Origin: Pseudomonadota bacterium
Lineage (GTDB): Bacteria > Myxococcota_A > UBA9042
Length of the DNA stretch: 38,130 nt
Direction of reading: 5' to 3'
Assembly (NCBI GenBank): GCA_005777155.1
Contig: SXNM01000194.1
Coordinates: forward strand, 1-38,130
This document shows positions 19,352 to 28,448 of this stretch, piece by piece (position 1 is the first letter of the stretch; every line of letters starts with the position of its first letter). The position numbers and the translations under genes were made by a program. The notes under the pieces were generated by a model that searched no databases, was not told the origin of the DNA, and worked only from the letters and a program-made list of their open reading frames with translations.

Positions 19352-20509
19352 ATGCCTCGACCTCATCTGCGCCACGTCGGCCCTGCCCTGGTTGCGGTCC
19401 TTTGCCTCGGCGCCTGCGACAAGCCACAGAAGCCCCACCCACAGGGGCCGGGCGTCACGGCGGAGGCCAAGGCCAAGACCATCGAGCAGGTGCCGGCCCC
19501 CAAGCTCGCGGCGGGCATGTCGAAGCTGACGCCTGAGCAGCATGCGACGCCCGTGGCCACCATTGGCAACCGTACGCTGACCCTCGGCGAGCTGGAGGCC
19601 AAGCTGGACCGGCAGCCCGAGCCCGTCCGCTTGCAGTACGGAACGGTGGCCAAGCGTCGGGAGTTCTTGCTCAACTGGGTGCAAGCCGAGGTCCTCGCCG
19701 ATGAGGCCGTCCGCCAGGGTTTCGACAAAGATCCCGAAGTGCTGGAGACCCTGCGCGGGCAGCTAGTGCGGCGCTTCCTCGAGGAGGCGGTCGTCGACAA
19801 GGTCAAGCTCGATGACGTGCAGCCCGACGAGATCAAGGCTTATTACGAGGCCAACCTGCGCCTCTACCAGCGCCCAGCCTCGGTTGAGGTGCGCCATTTG
19901 CTGGTCGGTGAAGAGGCCAAGGCGCGCAAGCTGCGCGAGGAGATCCTCGCCGCCGGGGCAAACGTGCCGGCAAAAATCGTGGGGTTTTGGCAAGACTACG
20001 TTGGTCGCCACAGCGAGGACGCCAGTACGCGCGAGCGCCTCGGCTCGCTCGGGCTCATCTGGGAGCGGCTGCCGCCAGGCGCCACGCCAGAGGAGCAGGC
20101 GCTGCACGAGACCCTACCGGCGGCCCTGCGGACGGCGGCCTTGGAGTTGGACGCCTACAAGATCAGCCAGCCCGTTCGCAGCGATCGCGGCTGGCACCTG
20201 CTCTTGGCGATCAGCAAGTCGCCGCTGCTCAACGTGCCCATGGCCGACGTCGAGACGCAGATCCGCTCGCGGCTGCTCAAGCGAAAGCGTGACCAGGCGC
20301 GCAACGACCTGGTCCGTGGTCTCGTCGACAAGGCGAAGATCGAGCTCAACGACGAGGCCATCGGTCTGCTGCCTGCCCCCTCTCCCAGGCCGCGCCTGCC
20401 CGACGCCCACGGCAAGGGCGATGGCCATGACCACGGCGGGCATGAGGGCGGCTCCCCCGATCAGGGCGGGCCCGGCGGCGGAGGCGGCGAGCATGGCCAT
20501 GGTCACTGA
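19352..20509 (+). CDS. PpiC/SurA-type peptidyl-prolyl isomerase lipoprotein with His-rich tail
   Basis: This encodes 385 residues from ATG 19352. The signal peptide ends in LCLGAC (Cys22) followed by Asp, so it is a lipoprotein. Residues of about 70-165 are the helical chaperone-like N-domain (VATIGNRTLTLGELEAKLD; AEVLADEAVRQGF). The parvulin domain starts at RPASVEVRHLLVGEEAKARK and runs to about residue 300, including GSLGLIWERLPPGATPEE and VRSDRGWHLLLA. The last about 50 residues are Gly/His/Asp-rich, with HGKGDGHDHGGHEGG and a terminal HGHGH, a likely metal-binding tail. Parvulins catalyse prolyl cis-trans isomerisation of exported proteins; whether this one is catalytic or only a chaperone is not clear. 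The next isomerase gene overlaps its end by 17 bases. Confidence 0.88.
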   Translation: MPRPHLRHVGPALVAVLCLGACDKPQKPHPQGPGVTAEAKAKTIEQVPAPKLAAGMSKLTPEQHATPVATIGNRTLTLGELEAKLDRQPEPVRLQYGTVAKRREFLLNWVQAEVLADEAVRQGFDKDPEVLETLRGQLVRRFLEEAVVDKVKLDDVQPDEIKAYYEANLRLYQRPASVEVRHLLVGEEAKARKLREEILAAGANVPAKIVGFWQDYVGRHSEDASTRERLGSLGLIWERLPPGATPEEQALHETLPAALRTAALELDAYKISQPVRSDRGWHLLLAISKSPLLNVPMADVETQIRSRLLKRKRDQARNDLVRGLVDKAKIELNDEAIGLLPAPSPRPRLPDAHGKGDGHDHGGHEGGSPDQGGPGGGGGEHGHGH

Positions 20510-21542
20510 GCGTTCGGCCCTGCGGCGTGCGGGCGGCGTTGTCTTTGCTGGTCTAATCGCGGTCTTCGGCCTGGGAGCGCGGGCCGAGGCCGAGGCGCCG
20601 GCAGAGGTGCGCCGCGCTGCCGTCCCGGCGCAGTACACCGAGATCGACGGGATCGCCGCCGTGGTCGGCAAGAAGATCATCACCGTCTCGGCGCTGGTCC
20701 GGGCCCACGCCCAGGGCCAGGCCGCCCAGCAGCAGTTGCCGACGACGATCGAGCGGCCACGCAATGAGCGCGACGCCCTGCGGCAGACGCTCGACACCCT
20801 GGTCGACAACGAGCTAGTCGCAGAGGCGGCGCGCGGCCTCGGGCTGACGGTCGCTGACGCCGACATTGACGCTCACCTGGAGGACCTGCGGCGCAAGAAC
20901 GTATGGGACATGGCGGAGCTGCGCGAGGCCGTTCGCGGTCTCGGCTTCGTCGACATGGCGTCGTACCGGGAGCACGTCCGCGCCGAGAAGCTGCGCATGC
21001 AGGCGATTGGCGCCAAGCTCGGCTCGCGGCTGCGCGTCAGCGACGAGGAGATCCAGCGTGTCCTCGCCGCTGACTACGACGGCGGCGCGACCGAGGAGGA
21101 GATCCACTCCCATCACATCTTGCTCAAGCTCAGCGACGGCGCTTCGCCGCGAGAGGTCAGCCGACTCCGCAAGCGCGCTTGGGAGATCCATGACCTGGTC
21201 ACCACCGGCAAGCGCGAGTTCGCTGACGCCGCCGAGGAATTCTCCGAGGACATGGGCACCGCCTACGGCGGCGACCTCGGGTGGATGCGGCGCTGGATGC
21301 TCGATCAGACCTACGCCAACGCCCTCTGGGCCCTAAAGCCAGGGCAGATCTCCGAGGTCGTCAATACCCGCTTTGGCTTTCACATCATTCGCGCCGTCGC
21401 TCGCCGTCGGGCGCCGGTCAAGGACGCCAAGATCCTCGAGCAGTTCATTCGCGCCCAGCTCTCGGAGGCCGCCTTCGCCCGGCTCTACAAGGTCTGGATT
21501 GGAGAGCTGCGCGCCGCGACCCACATCGAGCTGCGCATCTAG
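20493..21542 (+). CDS. Second PpiC/SurA-type peptidyl-prolyl isomerase, periplasmic
   Basis: This encodes 349 residues. ATG 20493 follows GGAGG (20480-20484) by eight bases and lies inside the end of the preceding gene; ATG 20499 is an alternative. A cleavable signal peptide (LRRAGGVVFAGLIAVFGLGARA) precedes a SurA-like N-domain starting at YTEIDGIAAVVGKKIITVSAL, then a long helical region (residues of about 85-185). A parvulin domain follows, with EIHSHHILLKLSDG and YGGDLGWMRRWMLDQ and NTRFGFHIIRAVARR. This is the usual SurA arrangement with a single isomerase domain. Overlap with the His-tailed lipoprotein paralogue suggests both are made together and handle export of outer-membrane or surface proteins, of which this region encodes many. 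It is convergent with the radical SAM gene, 21 bases apart. Confidence 0.9.
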   Translation: MAMVTERSALRRAGGVVFAGLIAVFGLGARAEAEAPAEVRRAAVPAQYTEIDGIAAVVGKKIITVSALVRAHAQGQAAQQQLPTTIERPRNERDALRQTLDTLVDNELVAEAARGLGLTVADADIDAHLEDLRRKNVWDMAELREAVRGLGFVDMASYREHVRAEKLRMQAIGAKLGSRLRVSDEEIQRVLAADYDGGATEEEIHSHHILLKLSDGASPREVSRLRKRAWEIHDLVTTGKREFADAAEEFSEDMGTAYGGDLGWMRRWMLDQTYANALWALKPGQISEVVNTRFGFHIIRAVARRRAPVKDAKILEQFIRAQLSEAAFARLYKVWIGELRAATHIELRI

Positions 21543-21563
21543 CTTCCGCCGCGGGTCCACCTC

Positions 21564-23114
21564 TCAGCCACCGCCAGAGGGCACCGCCGCCTCCTCCGGC
21601 GCCATCGTCGCTCCTGTAGGCGTGATGCCCAGGTGGGCGGTGCGGGCCAGCCGTTCCAGCCACAGCCGCTCGGCCGGCAGCGTCGCGGCGTCGATCGCGG
21701 CCCGACCCAGCGCCCGCAGCGGCGGGGGCGACCCGCGCCCCTGCAGCGCCGACATCACCTGACGGGCGGTGCGGCGCGGCTTGTAGTCCTTGTGCACGAC
21801 CCGATAGAGCTGGCGGTAGAACGCTGTCGAAAACGGGCCATTGTACATCATGTCGAGGTCCGACGAGTCGAGCCACTGCCGCTTGGCGCCGAGTTGGTCG
21901 GCGACCCGATCGAAAAAGCGCGTCCCCGGTAGCGGATAGCTGACCGAGATGCCGATGTCGTCCGGCGCGTTGCGGCGGAGCATCTGCAGGGTGGCGGCGA
22001 TGTCGGCGCGCGTCTCGCCCGGGTAGCCGAACTGCAAGAAGTAGCCGACCTGCACGCCGCGCTCGTGCAACAGGCGCGTCGCCTCGTCGATCTGGTCGAT
22101 GCGCGTGCCCTTGTCCATCGCGTCGAGGACCTGTTGGCTGCCAGACTCGGCGCCGATCCAGATGCTGTCGGCCCCAGCCGCAGCGAACGCGGCGGCCTCG
22201 CCAGGGCGCACGAGGAGGTCGGCGCGGGTCAGGGCCTTGAACGGCAGAGGGCCGCCGCGCGACGCCATCGCCGCAGCGAACTCGCCGACCCAGCCTCTCT
22301 TGAGACCAAAGATGTCGTCCATCCACCACAAGTGTTCGGCGCCGAAGTCGTCGCGCAGCCGGGCCGCCAGCTCAGCGGCACGCGCTGGGCTGTGCATCGC
22401 GTAGCGCTGGCCCCAGATCGGTTTGGCGCACCAGTTGCAATGGAACGGACAACCGCGCGTGCTGACGAGGTTGAGCGAGAACCGGCCATGCCGCTGTAGC
22501 CACAGCCTTCGGTAGCGCGGCAGATCGGCCAGATCCCAGGCGGGGTCGGGCAGCCCGTCCAGCTCCCGCAGCACGGGGCGCTTCGGCGTTCGGACGATGG
22601 CGGCGCCGACGCCAGGCCGCGGCCGATACGCCAAGCCGGCGATCTGCGACAGCTCTTCGGGCTCCAGGCGCCGGGTGTCGGCGCCGCGGCTCAGCAGCTC
22701 GCGCAGCGTCTCGTCGCCCTCGCCGTGCAAGACCAATTCGGCGCCAGCGTCGAGGTAGGGCCCCGGGTGGTCACTGGCGTCGGCGCCGCAGACCAGGGCG
22801 CGAACGCCGCGCCGCCGCGCCGCCGCCAGCATCACCAGCGCCGCTTCGCGCATTCGCAACAAGCACATCTTGCTCAGGTAGTTGAAGTTGTCCTCGAACA
22901 ACACGGCCAGACGTGGCCGCTGTGCCTGCAGCGCGTCCTCAAATTCGCGTGCGTCCTCCGCCAGCATGGCGTCAAAGAGGCTCACCGACCGCCCCTGCTG
23001 ACGCGCCACCGCCGCCGCGACCAGCGTGCCAAGCGGAGGATAGGGCTGCATGGCCGCATGCAGCTTGGGATCGAAGCGCAAAAAGTAGGCGTGGGCAAAG
23101 AGGATGTCAGTCAT
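21564..23114 (-). CDS. B12-binding-type radical SAM protein
   Basis: This encodes 516 residues from ATG 23114; an upstream extension of 38 codons lacks family features. Residues of about 1-135 form a Rossmann-like cobalamin-binding-type domain (PYPPLGTLVAAAVARQQG, then GEGDETLREL at 131-140), although the DxHxxG cobalamin motif is not evident. The radical SAM core has the cluster motif STRGCPFHCNWC with C222, C226 and C229, then WMDDIFGLKRGW, WIGAESGSQQVLDAMDKG and GYFLQFGYPGETRADI. That order is typical of B12-binding/radical SAM enzymes such as methylthiotransferase-like or hopanoid- and antibiotic-methylating proteins. The substrate cannot be deduced, and no precursor peptide or pathway partner is adjacent. 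It is divergent from pckG. Confidence 0.88.
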   Translation of the reverse strand: MTDILFAHAYFLRFDPKLHAAMQPYPPLGTLVAAAVARQQGRSVSLFDAMLAEDAREFEDALQAQRPRLAVLFEDNFNYLSKMCLLRMREAALVMLAAARRRGVRALVCGADASDHPGPYLDAGAELVLHGEGDETLRELLSRGADTRRLEPEELSQIAGLAYRPRPGVGAAIVRTPKRPVLRELDGLPDPAWDLADLPRYRRLWLQRHGRFSLNLVSTRGCPFHCNWCAKPIWGQRYAMHSPARAAELAARLRDDFGAEHLWWMDDIFGLKRGWVGEFAAAMASRGGPLPFKALTRADLLVRPGEAAAFAAAGADSIWIGAESGSQQVLDAMDKGTRIDQIDEATRLLHERGVQVGYFLQFGYPGETRADIAATLQMLRRNAPDDIGISVSYPLPGTRFFDRVADQLGAKRQWLDSSDLDMMYNGPFSTAFYRQLYRVVHKDYKPRRTARQVMSALQGRGSPPPLRALGRAAIDAATLPAERLWLERLARTAHLGITPTGATMAPEEAAVPSGGG

Positions 23115-23487
23115 CGATGTCGGTCGCCTCGGCGGCGCGGCTGGGTGCGCCTTGGGGATTGCAGCAGGTCCGGGGCCCGAGAGGAAGAGCGCGTCGCGGT
23201 CCGCCAGCGCATGGTCCCGCGCCGCCACACAGAGACGCGGCGCTGGCGCTTCACCGCCACCTCACGTCGTCCGGCCATGCACGCCGCCACCCGCCACAGC
23301 GCGGCGCGATTGGTCGTCGCGACGCGGCCCACCCCGAATCGTCCGGCATCGCGTCGTCGCCGCCGGTGGCATGGCTCGCTGTGTCACCACCGCCTCCTTG
23401 ACGGCGGAGCGCCAAAGGCATCCAATCGCGCGCAGGCGCCCGCGGCCTCGCCTGGCCTGCGTCCGCCTCACTGAAGGAGGACGCGTC
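23115..23487. other. Divergent intergenic region between the radical SAM gene and pckG
   Basis: I see no gene in this 373-base gap; the frames through it are Arg/Pro-rich shadows. It holds the candidate pckG promoter described separately and a GGAGGA Shine-Dalgarno just before ATG 23488. No promoter for the leftward radical SAM gene could be picked out. Confidence 0.4.
23398..23426 (+). promoter_or_regulatory. Candidate sigma-70-type promoter for pckG
   Basis: TTGACG (23398-23403, five of six consensus bases) is followed after exactly 17 bases by TCCAAT (23421-23426, four of six). Transcription would start near 23433, giving a leader of about 55 bases before ATG 23488. It is in an intergenic region and correctly placed, but in GC-rich DNA such matches can arise by chance. 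Confidence 0.4.
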
Positions 23488-25260
23488 ATGGCCACCACCC
23501 CAGCGATCGACAACGCGCATGTCCGCGCCTGGGTAGCAGAGGTCGCATCGCTCTGTGAGCCGGACGCCATCGTCGTCTGCGACGGCTCTGAGCAGGAGCG
23601 CGATCGCCTCACCGCCCTCGCCGTGGCTACTGGAGTGTTGATCCCGCTGAACCAAGAGAAGCTGCCCGGCTGTTACCTCCACCGCTCCGATCCGAGCGAC
23701 GTCGCCCGCACCGAGCACCTGACCTTTGTCTGCCCGCCGACCGCCGACCAAGCTGGCCCCAACAACAACTGGCTGGCCCCCGACGCCGCTCGTGAGAAGC
23801 TGTCCGCGCTCTACCGCGGCGCCATGCGCGGCCGCACCATGTATGTCGTGCCGTTCATCATGGGCCCCGCCAACTCGCCCTTCAGCAAGGTGGGCGTCGA
23901 GATCACGGACTCTGTCTACGTCGCGCTCAACATGCGGATCATGACGCGCATGGGTGCTATCGCGACGCGCCAGCTCGGCGACTCCAACGACTTCACCCGT
24001 TGTCTGCACTCGCTCGGCGACCTGTCGCCCGACCGCCGCTTCATCTGCCACTTCCCCGACAGCAACGAGATCTGGTCAGTCGGCTCGGGCTACGGCGGCA
24101 ACGCGCTGCTAGGCAAGAAATGCCTCGCCCTGCGCATCGCCTCGGCCCTCGGTCGCAAGGAGGGCTGGCTCGCTGAGCACATGCTGATCTTGGGTATTAC
24201 CCGCCCAGACGGCCACAAGTTCTACATCACCGGCGCCTTCCCCTCGGCCTGCGGCAAGACCAACTTGGCCATGCTGCAGCCGCCCGCCTCGATGCCAGGC
24301 TGGAAGCTTGAGACCATCGGCGACGACATCGCCTGGTTGCGCCCGGGTCCCGATGGTCGCCTCTACGCCGTCAATCCTGAGGCCGGCTTCTTCGGCGTCG
24401 CCCCTGGCACCAACAGCAAGACCAACGGCAACGCGATGATCTCTATCGCGCGCGACACCATCTATACCAACGTCGCGCTGCAGCCCGACGGCACCGTCTG
24501 GTGGGAAGGACACGACGACGAGCCCCAGCCCGGCATGCTCGACTGGCGCGGCAGGCCCTTCGACGCCGCTTCGGGCGAAAAGGCTGCCCACCCGAACAGC
24601 CGCTTCACCGCCCCAGCGTATCAATGCCCCTCGATCTCGGTCGATTGGGAGAAGCCCGAGGGCGTGCCGATCGCCGCGATGCTCTTTGGCGCCCGCCGGC
24701 AGCGCCGCGTGCCCCTCGTCTACGAGGCCGAGAGCTGGGAGCACGGCACCTTCCTCGGCGCCACGCTGAGCTCAGAGACCACCGCCGCCGCGACGGGCAA
24801 GGTCGGCGTGCTGCGCCGCGACCCCATGGCGATGCAGCCCTTCTGCGGCTACAACTTCGGCGACTACTTCGATCACTGGCTCGACATCGGCAAGCAGCTT
24901 AGCCACCCCCCCAAGATTTTCCGCGTCAATTGGTTCCGCACCGACAGCCAGGGTCGCTTCCTGTGGCCGGGTTTTGGCGACAATCTTAGGGTATTGCAGT
25001 GGATTTTGCAGCGATGCGAGGGCAAGGGAGAGGCACGCGAGACCGCCATCGGGCTGATCCCGGTCGAGGGCTCTATCGACGTCTCTGGCCTCTCGCTGCT
25101 GCCCGACGCCATGAAGCAGCTGCTCGCCGTCGATCCTGCCGAATGGTACGAGGCGATCGGATTGCAGTCCGAGTACTTCGAGAAGTTCGGGGACCACATC
25201 CCAGGCGGAATCTGGCACCAGCACGCAAACTTGGTGCGGCGCGTGACCGGCTTGGCGTAG
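23488..25260 (+). CDS. pckG: Phosphoenolpyruvate carboxykinase (GTP)
   Basis: This encodes 590 residues, the usual length for GTP-dependent PEPCK. It interconverts oxaloacetate + GTP and PEP + GDP + CO2 in the cytoplasm, a control point between the TCA cycle and gluconeogenesis. Signature sequences are the P-loop GAFPSACGKTN (249-259) with the reactive Cys255, Lys257 and Thr258, then GDDIAWLRPG and NPEAGFFGVAPGTNSKTN, and the C-terminal FCGYNFGDYFDHW. WFRTDSQGRFLWPGFGDN also matches the family. ATG 23488 is preceded by GGAGGA, and the start MATTPAIDNAHVRAWV fits family N-termini. A cytochrome lipoprotein gene follows after 50 bases on the same strand and may share the transcript, though there is no obvious functional link. 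Confidence 0.96.
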   Translation: MATTPAIDNAHVRAWVAEVASLCEPDAIVVCDGSEQERDRLTALAVATGVLIPLNQEKLPGCYLHRSDPSDVARTEHLTFVCPPTADQAGPNNNWLAPDAAREKLSALYRGAMRGRTMYVVPFIMGPANSPFSKVGVEITDSVYVALNMRIMTRMGAIATRQLGDSNDFTRCLHSLGDLSPDRRFICHFPDSNEIWSVGSGYGGNALLGKKCLALRIASALGRKEGWLAEHMLILGITRPDGHKFYITGAFPSACGKTNLAMLQPPASMPGWKLETIGDDIAWLRPGPDGRLYAVNPEAGFFGVAPGTNSKTNGNAMISIARDTIYTNVALQPDGTVWWEGHDDEPQPGMLDWRGRPFDAASGEKAAHPNSRFTAPAYQCPSISVDWEKPEGVPIAAMLFGARRQRRVPLVYEAESWEHGTFLGATLSSETTAAATGKVGVLRRDPMAMQPFCGYNFGDYFDHWLDIGKQLSHPPKIFRVNWFRTDSQGRFLWPGFGDNLRVLQWILQRCEGKGEARETAIGLIPVEGSIDVSGLSLLPDAMKQLLAVDPAEWYEAIGLQSEYFEKFGDHIPGGIWHQHANLVRRVTGLA

Positions 25261-25310
25261 TCTGAGCGCACCGCGCCTCCATCGAGTCCGCGTGGCCACC
25301 AGGACGACCC

Positions 25311-28300
25311 ATGATCGCGAACACCACCCCTTGGCCAAAGGCTGCGGCTTCTATCGCCGCTTGGCTCTGCTGCCTCGCCCTCGCCAGCGCTTGCGATGCG
25401 GACTCGGCGACCAGCGCCAGCGACGTCAGCCAAGACGAGGCCGCCAGCAGCGACTCCGGCGGGCCTGGTGACGGCGTCTCGAGCGCCGAAGACGGCGTGA
25501 CCGGCCAGGATGCCGCTCAGACCGACGCAGCCCCTGACGCCGCCGACGCCACCGACGTCGCCAACGCGGACGTCGCCGCCCCGATCGACGTCGCCATCGA
25601 GAGCCCAGGCCCCTGCGGACCAACCGCCAAGCCCAGGACGTTTCAGGTCGTTCTGCCGCTCGGAGAGACGCTCTTCTTCGCTGGCGACGACTACTTAGCC
25701 TTTTGGCCGCAGGAGCTCACCTGCGCCGTCAGCCTCGTCGAGCAGCCCAAAAACGCCAAGGCCGGGCTGGCAGGCAGCGACACCGTCGGCGATCACCGGC
25801 TGACACCCGACCAACCAGGCCTGTGGCGCCTCCAGCGCGGCGCCGACACGGTGGACGTCAACGTCGTCGCCAACTATTGGACCGAGGACACCTTCTCGAA
25901 CCACAACTACGCGCCGACGCAGCCGCTCGTCGTCGACCCGAGCAGCGCCGGCGATGGTAGCAAGGGCGCGCTCTGGGTGACCGCGACGACCTCAGCGCAG
26001 CTGCAGCGCATCGACCTTTTCAGCGTTGACGCGCCGGCATCGGTCAAGGCGGTCGCCGGCCCAGCCGTTCCGGTCGGTGGCTGGCCGACGGCGGTGGCGG
26101 TGTGGCCCGAGAGCGACTTCCTCGTCGTCACCCAGACCGCCCGCGACACCCTCGGCTTTGTCAGCCGCAGCCAGGGCGTCCTGGTCGACGCGGTGCGGGT
26201 CGGCGACGAGCCCCACAACATCGTCATCGACGGCGTCGGTCCGCAAGCGCGTGGCTGGGTAGCGCTGGCCGGTGAGGACCGCGTTGTGCGCGTCCACCTC
26301 GACACCCGCTCGATCGAGGCGTCGGTGTCGGTCGGCCGCGAGCCGCGCGCCATGGCCTTCGACGTCATCAGCCGCCACCTCTACGTCGCCTCCCTCATCT
26401 CGGGCAATGCCCACCCGAAGGGCCTGCTGCAGAAGGGCGAGCCCGTCGCCGAGGCTTGGCTGCGCGACGTCGTCATCGTCCACGTCGACAAGTCCATCCA
26501 AGTCGGGGTGATCCCCGAGGTGGGCACCATCAACCGCGGCCTCTACCTGGAGCCGGCCGCTCCTGGTCAGCCCGCGGGGGCGCTGTTGGTCGCCACTAGC
26601 CACGCCGACAACACCAAAGCGCAGATCAGCGCCGAGACGCGGCCTCACGCCCACCACCTGGTGCGCGTCGACCTCGGTGCCGCCGGAGCCGCGCCCAAAG
26701 TCGCCCTCGATCACGACCTCGACATCCACCCGGTGACCGGCAAGAAGAAGCCTGCCGCGTCGCCCTACTCCCTGCTGCGGACGCCCGACGGCGCCTACCT
26801 CGCCGCCACTTTGTCGGCCGGCGGGGCTGTGCTTTTTGCCCGCCCGGACACGCTGCATGAGGTCGGCCGCGTCCCAACGGGCCATGACCCGCGCGGCCTG
26901 GTGATGGCCATCGGCAGGCTGTGGACCTACAGCTGGCTCTCCAATCAGGTCGAGGGCATCGAGCTGCCTGCCGCGGCGACGCTGGTGCAAGCCAGCGGTC
27001 TCGGCGCCGGCAGCGGCAAGCCAGCGCCGAATCCGAAGATGGTGTGGGCATTTTCGGCGCTGCCCGGTCCCAACGTCGTGGTCGGCGTCGGCGCCGATCC
27101 GACCCCCAAGGACGTGCGCGCCGGGCAGCAGATCTTCAACGACGCCGCCATCAGCAAGTATGGAGACTTCTCCTGCAATAACTGCCATGTCGATGGCGTC
27201 ACCGATGGTTTGACCTGGGATCTGCTCGTGGATGGACCGGTCAACACCTTGGCCTTCCGCAACATCGGCGGCACCGAGCCCTTCTTGTGGGGCGGCCAGC
27301 TGCCGACCCTGTTCGACTTCTCGCGCGAGGTGCTGAAGTTGGTCGGCGCCCAGGCGAGCGGCAAACAGATGGAGCAGCTTACGCGCTACATGCAGTCCGT
27401 CACCGCGCCGCCCAACCCCGCGGCGGGTCCGGGTGGCAAGCTCGACGCCGTCGCTCTACACGGCCGCGCCGTGTTCCAGAAGCCGGTCGACGCCGGAGGC
27501 GCTGGGTGCGCCAGCTGCCACGGCGGCCCGCTCGGCACCACTGGGATGCTGGTCGAGGGCAAGACCAAGGGCGAACAGACCGACGTCCCCTCACTGCTCG
27601 GCGTCTACGACACCGCACCGTATGGCCGCCAAGGCCAATGGTTCGATCTGCCGGCGATGCTCGACTTCGCGCTCACCTTCACCGGCGCCAAGCTCAACCA
27701 GGAAGACCGCGACGCCGTCCTCGCCTACCTGCGCCAGCTGCCCGGCGACCTGCTGGTGCTCAACAGCGCCCGACCGCTGGCTGGTGCCTCCCACGTCTGG
27801 AAGGAGGTCAAGCCCGAGCTGCTCTTCTCCGCGGTGCTGGCGCTCGGCCAAGAGCCACTGTTCGCCATGATGCAGCTCGACGCCGACGGCAAGGCGACGC
27901 CCGTCGCAGGTGCTTGGAAAATCAGCGGCCGCGCTGCTCGTTTCGAGGTCCAGGGTGGCGCTCTGAAGCTGGAGTCCAGCTACCGCATCGACGTCCAGGC
28001 CGGCCTGAAGAGCGCACTCGGCCAGAGCCTCCCCCAGGCGCTGCAGATCGCCTTCACCACCGGCGGCGTTCCGGCCTTCGACGTCTCCGGCCAATGGAAG
28101 ATGATGCTGGCCAGCAAGGCTGTCGGTCAGATCACGGTGAATATCGCCGTCTTGATGGCTGAGGGCGGCAAGATGACGGGCGTCGTACTGGATGCCTTCG
28201 ATCAGGCCAGCCTCGCCGCCGACGCCATCACCGGCGTGGTCTCGGGCAAGACGCTCCAACTCGATCCCTTCTACGTCAACAGCGACTTCGGCCAGTTCTA

Positions 28301-28448
28301 CGTCAAAGATGGCTTCGCCAGCACGCTCGAGGACAGCAACAGCGACGGCTTCGCCGACAAGGGCACTGGCGCCTTCGACTTCAAGTTTGGCGAGACCCTG
28401 TTTCCCATCGCCGTCACCTGGAAGCGCACCGCCCTGCCCAAGGGGTAG
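25311..28448 (+). CDS. Beta-propeller/c-type cytochrome lipoprotein
   Basis: This encodes 1,045 residues. The signal peptide ends LASAC (Cys28), followed by an Asp/Ala/Ser-rich linker to about residue 95. Residues of about 200-580 carry WD/YVTN-like beta-propeller blades (VGDEPHNIVIDGVG, VSVGREPRAMAFD, RVPTGHDPRGLVMA). A cytochrome region follows with two haem c motifs: CNNCH at 622-626 and CASCH at 733-737, the second followed by DVPSLLGVYDTAPYGRQG. This resembles the di-haem peroxidase/MauG-like proteins often fused to YVTN propellers. Residues of about 825-920 look like an SbsA-type Ig domain and the last 120 are a further beta-rich domain. Electron transfer or peroxide reduction at the cell surface is inferred; export is required for haem attachment. 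The gene lies 50 bases after pckG. Confidence 0.85.
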   Translation: MIANTTPWPKAAASIAAWLCCLALASACDADSATSASDVSQDEAASSDSGGPGDGVSSAEDGVTGQDAAQTDAAPDAADATDVANADVAAPIDVAIESPGPCGPTAKPRTFQVVLPLGETLFFAGDDYLAFWPQELTCAVSLVEQPKNAKAGLAGSDTVGDHRLTPDQPGLWRLQRGADTVDVNVVANYWTEDTFSNHNYAPTQPLVVDPSSAGDGSKGALWVTATTSAQLQRIDLFSVDAPASVKAVAGPAVPVGGWPTAVAVWPESDFLVVTQTARDTLGFVSRSQGVLVDAVRVGDEPHNIVIDGVGPQARGWVALAGEDRVVRVHLDTRSIEASVSVGREPRAMAFDVISRHLYVASLISGNAHPKGLLQKGEPVAEAWLRDVVIVHVDKSIQVGVIPEVGTINRGLYLEPAAPGQPAGALLVATSHADNTKAQISAETRPHAHHLVRVDLGAAGAAPKVALDHDLDIHPVTGKKKPAASPYSLLRTPDGAYLAATLSAGGAVLFARPDTLHEVGRVPTGHDPRGLVMAIGRLWTYSWLSNQVEGIELPAAATLVQASGLGAGSGKPAPNPKMVWAFSALPGPNVVVGVGADPTPKDVRAGQQIFNDAAISKYGDFSCNNCHVDGVTDGLTWDLLVDGPVNTLAFRNIGGTEPFLWGGQLPTLFDFSREVLKLVGAQASGKQMEQLTRYMQSVTAPPNPAAGPGGKLDAVALHGRAVFQKPVDAGGAGCASCHGGPLGTTGMLVEGKTKGEQTDVPSLLGVYDTAPYGRQGQWFDLPAMLDFALTFTGAKLNQEDRDAVLAYLRQLPGDLLVLNSARPLAGASHVWKEVKPELLFSAVLALGQEPLFAMMQLDADGKATPVAGAWKISGRAARFEVQGGALKLESSYRIDVQAGLKSALGQSLPQALQIAFTTGGVPAFDVSGQWKMMLASKAVGQITVNIAVLMAEGGKMTGVVLDAFDQASLAADAITGVVSGKTLQLDPFYVNSDFGQFYVKDGFASTLEDSNSDGFADKGTGAFDFKFGETLFPIAVTWKRTALPKG

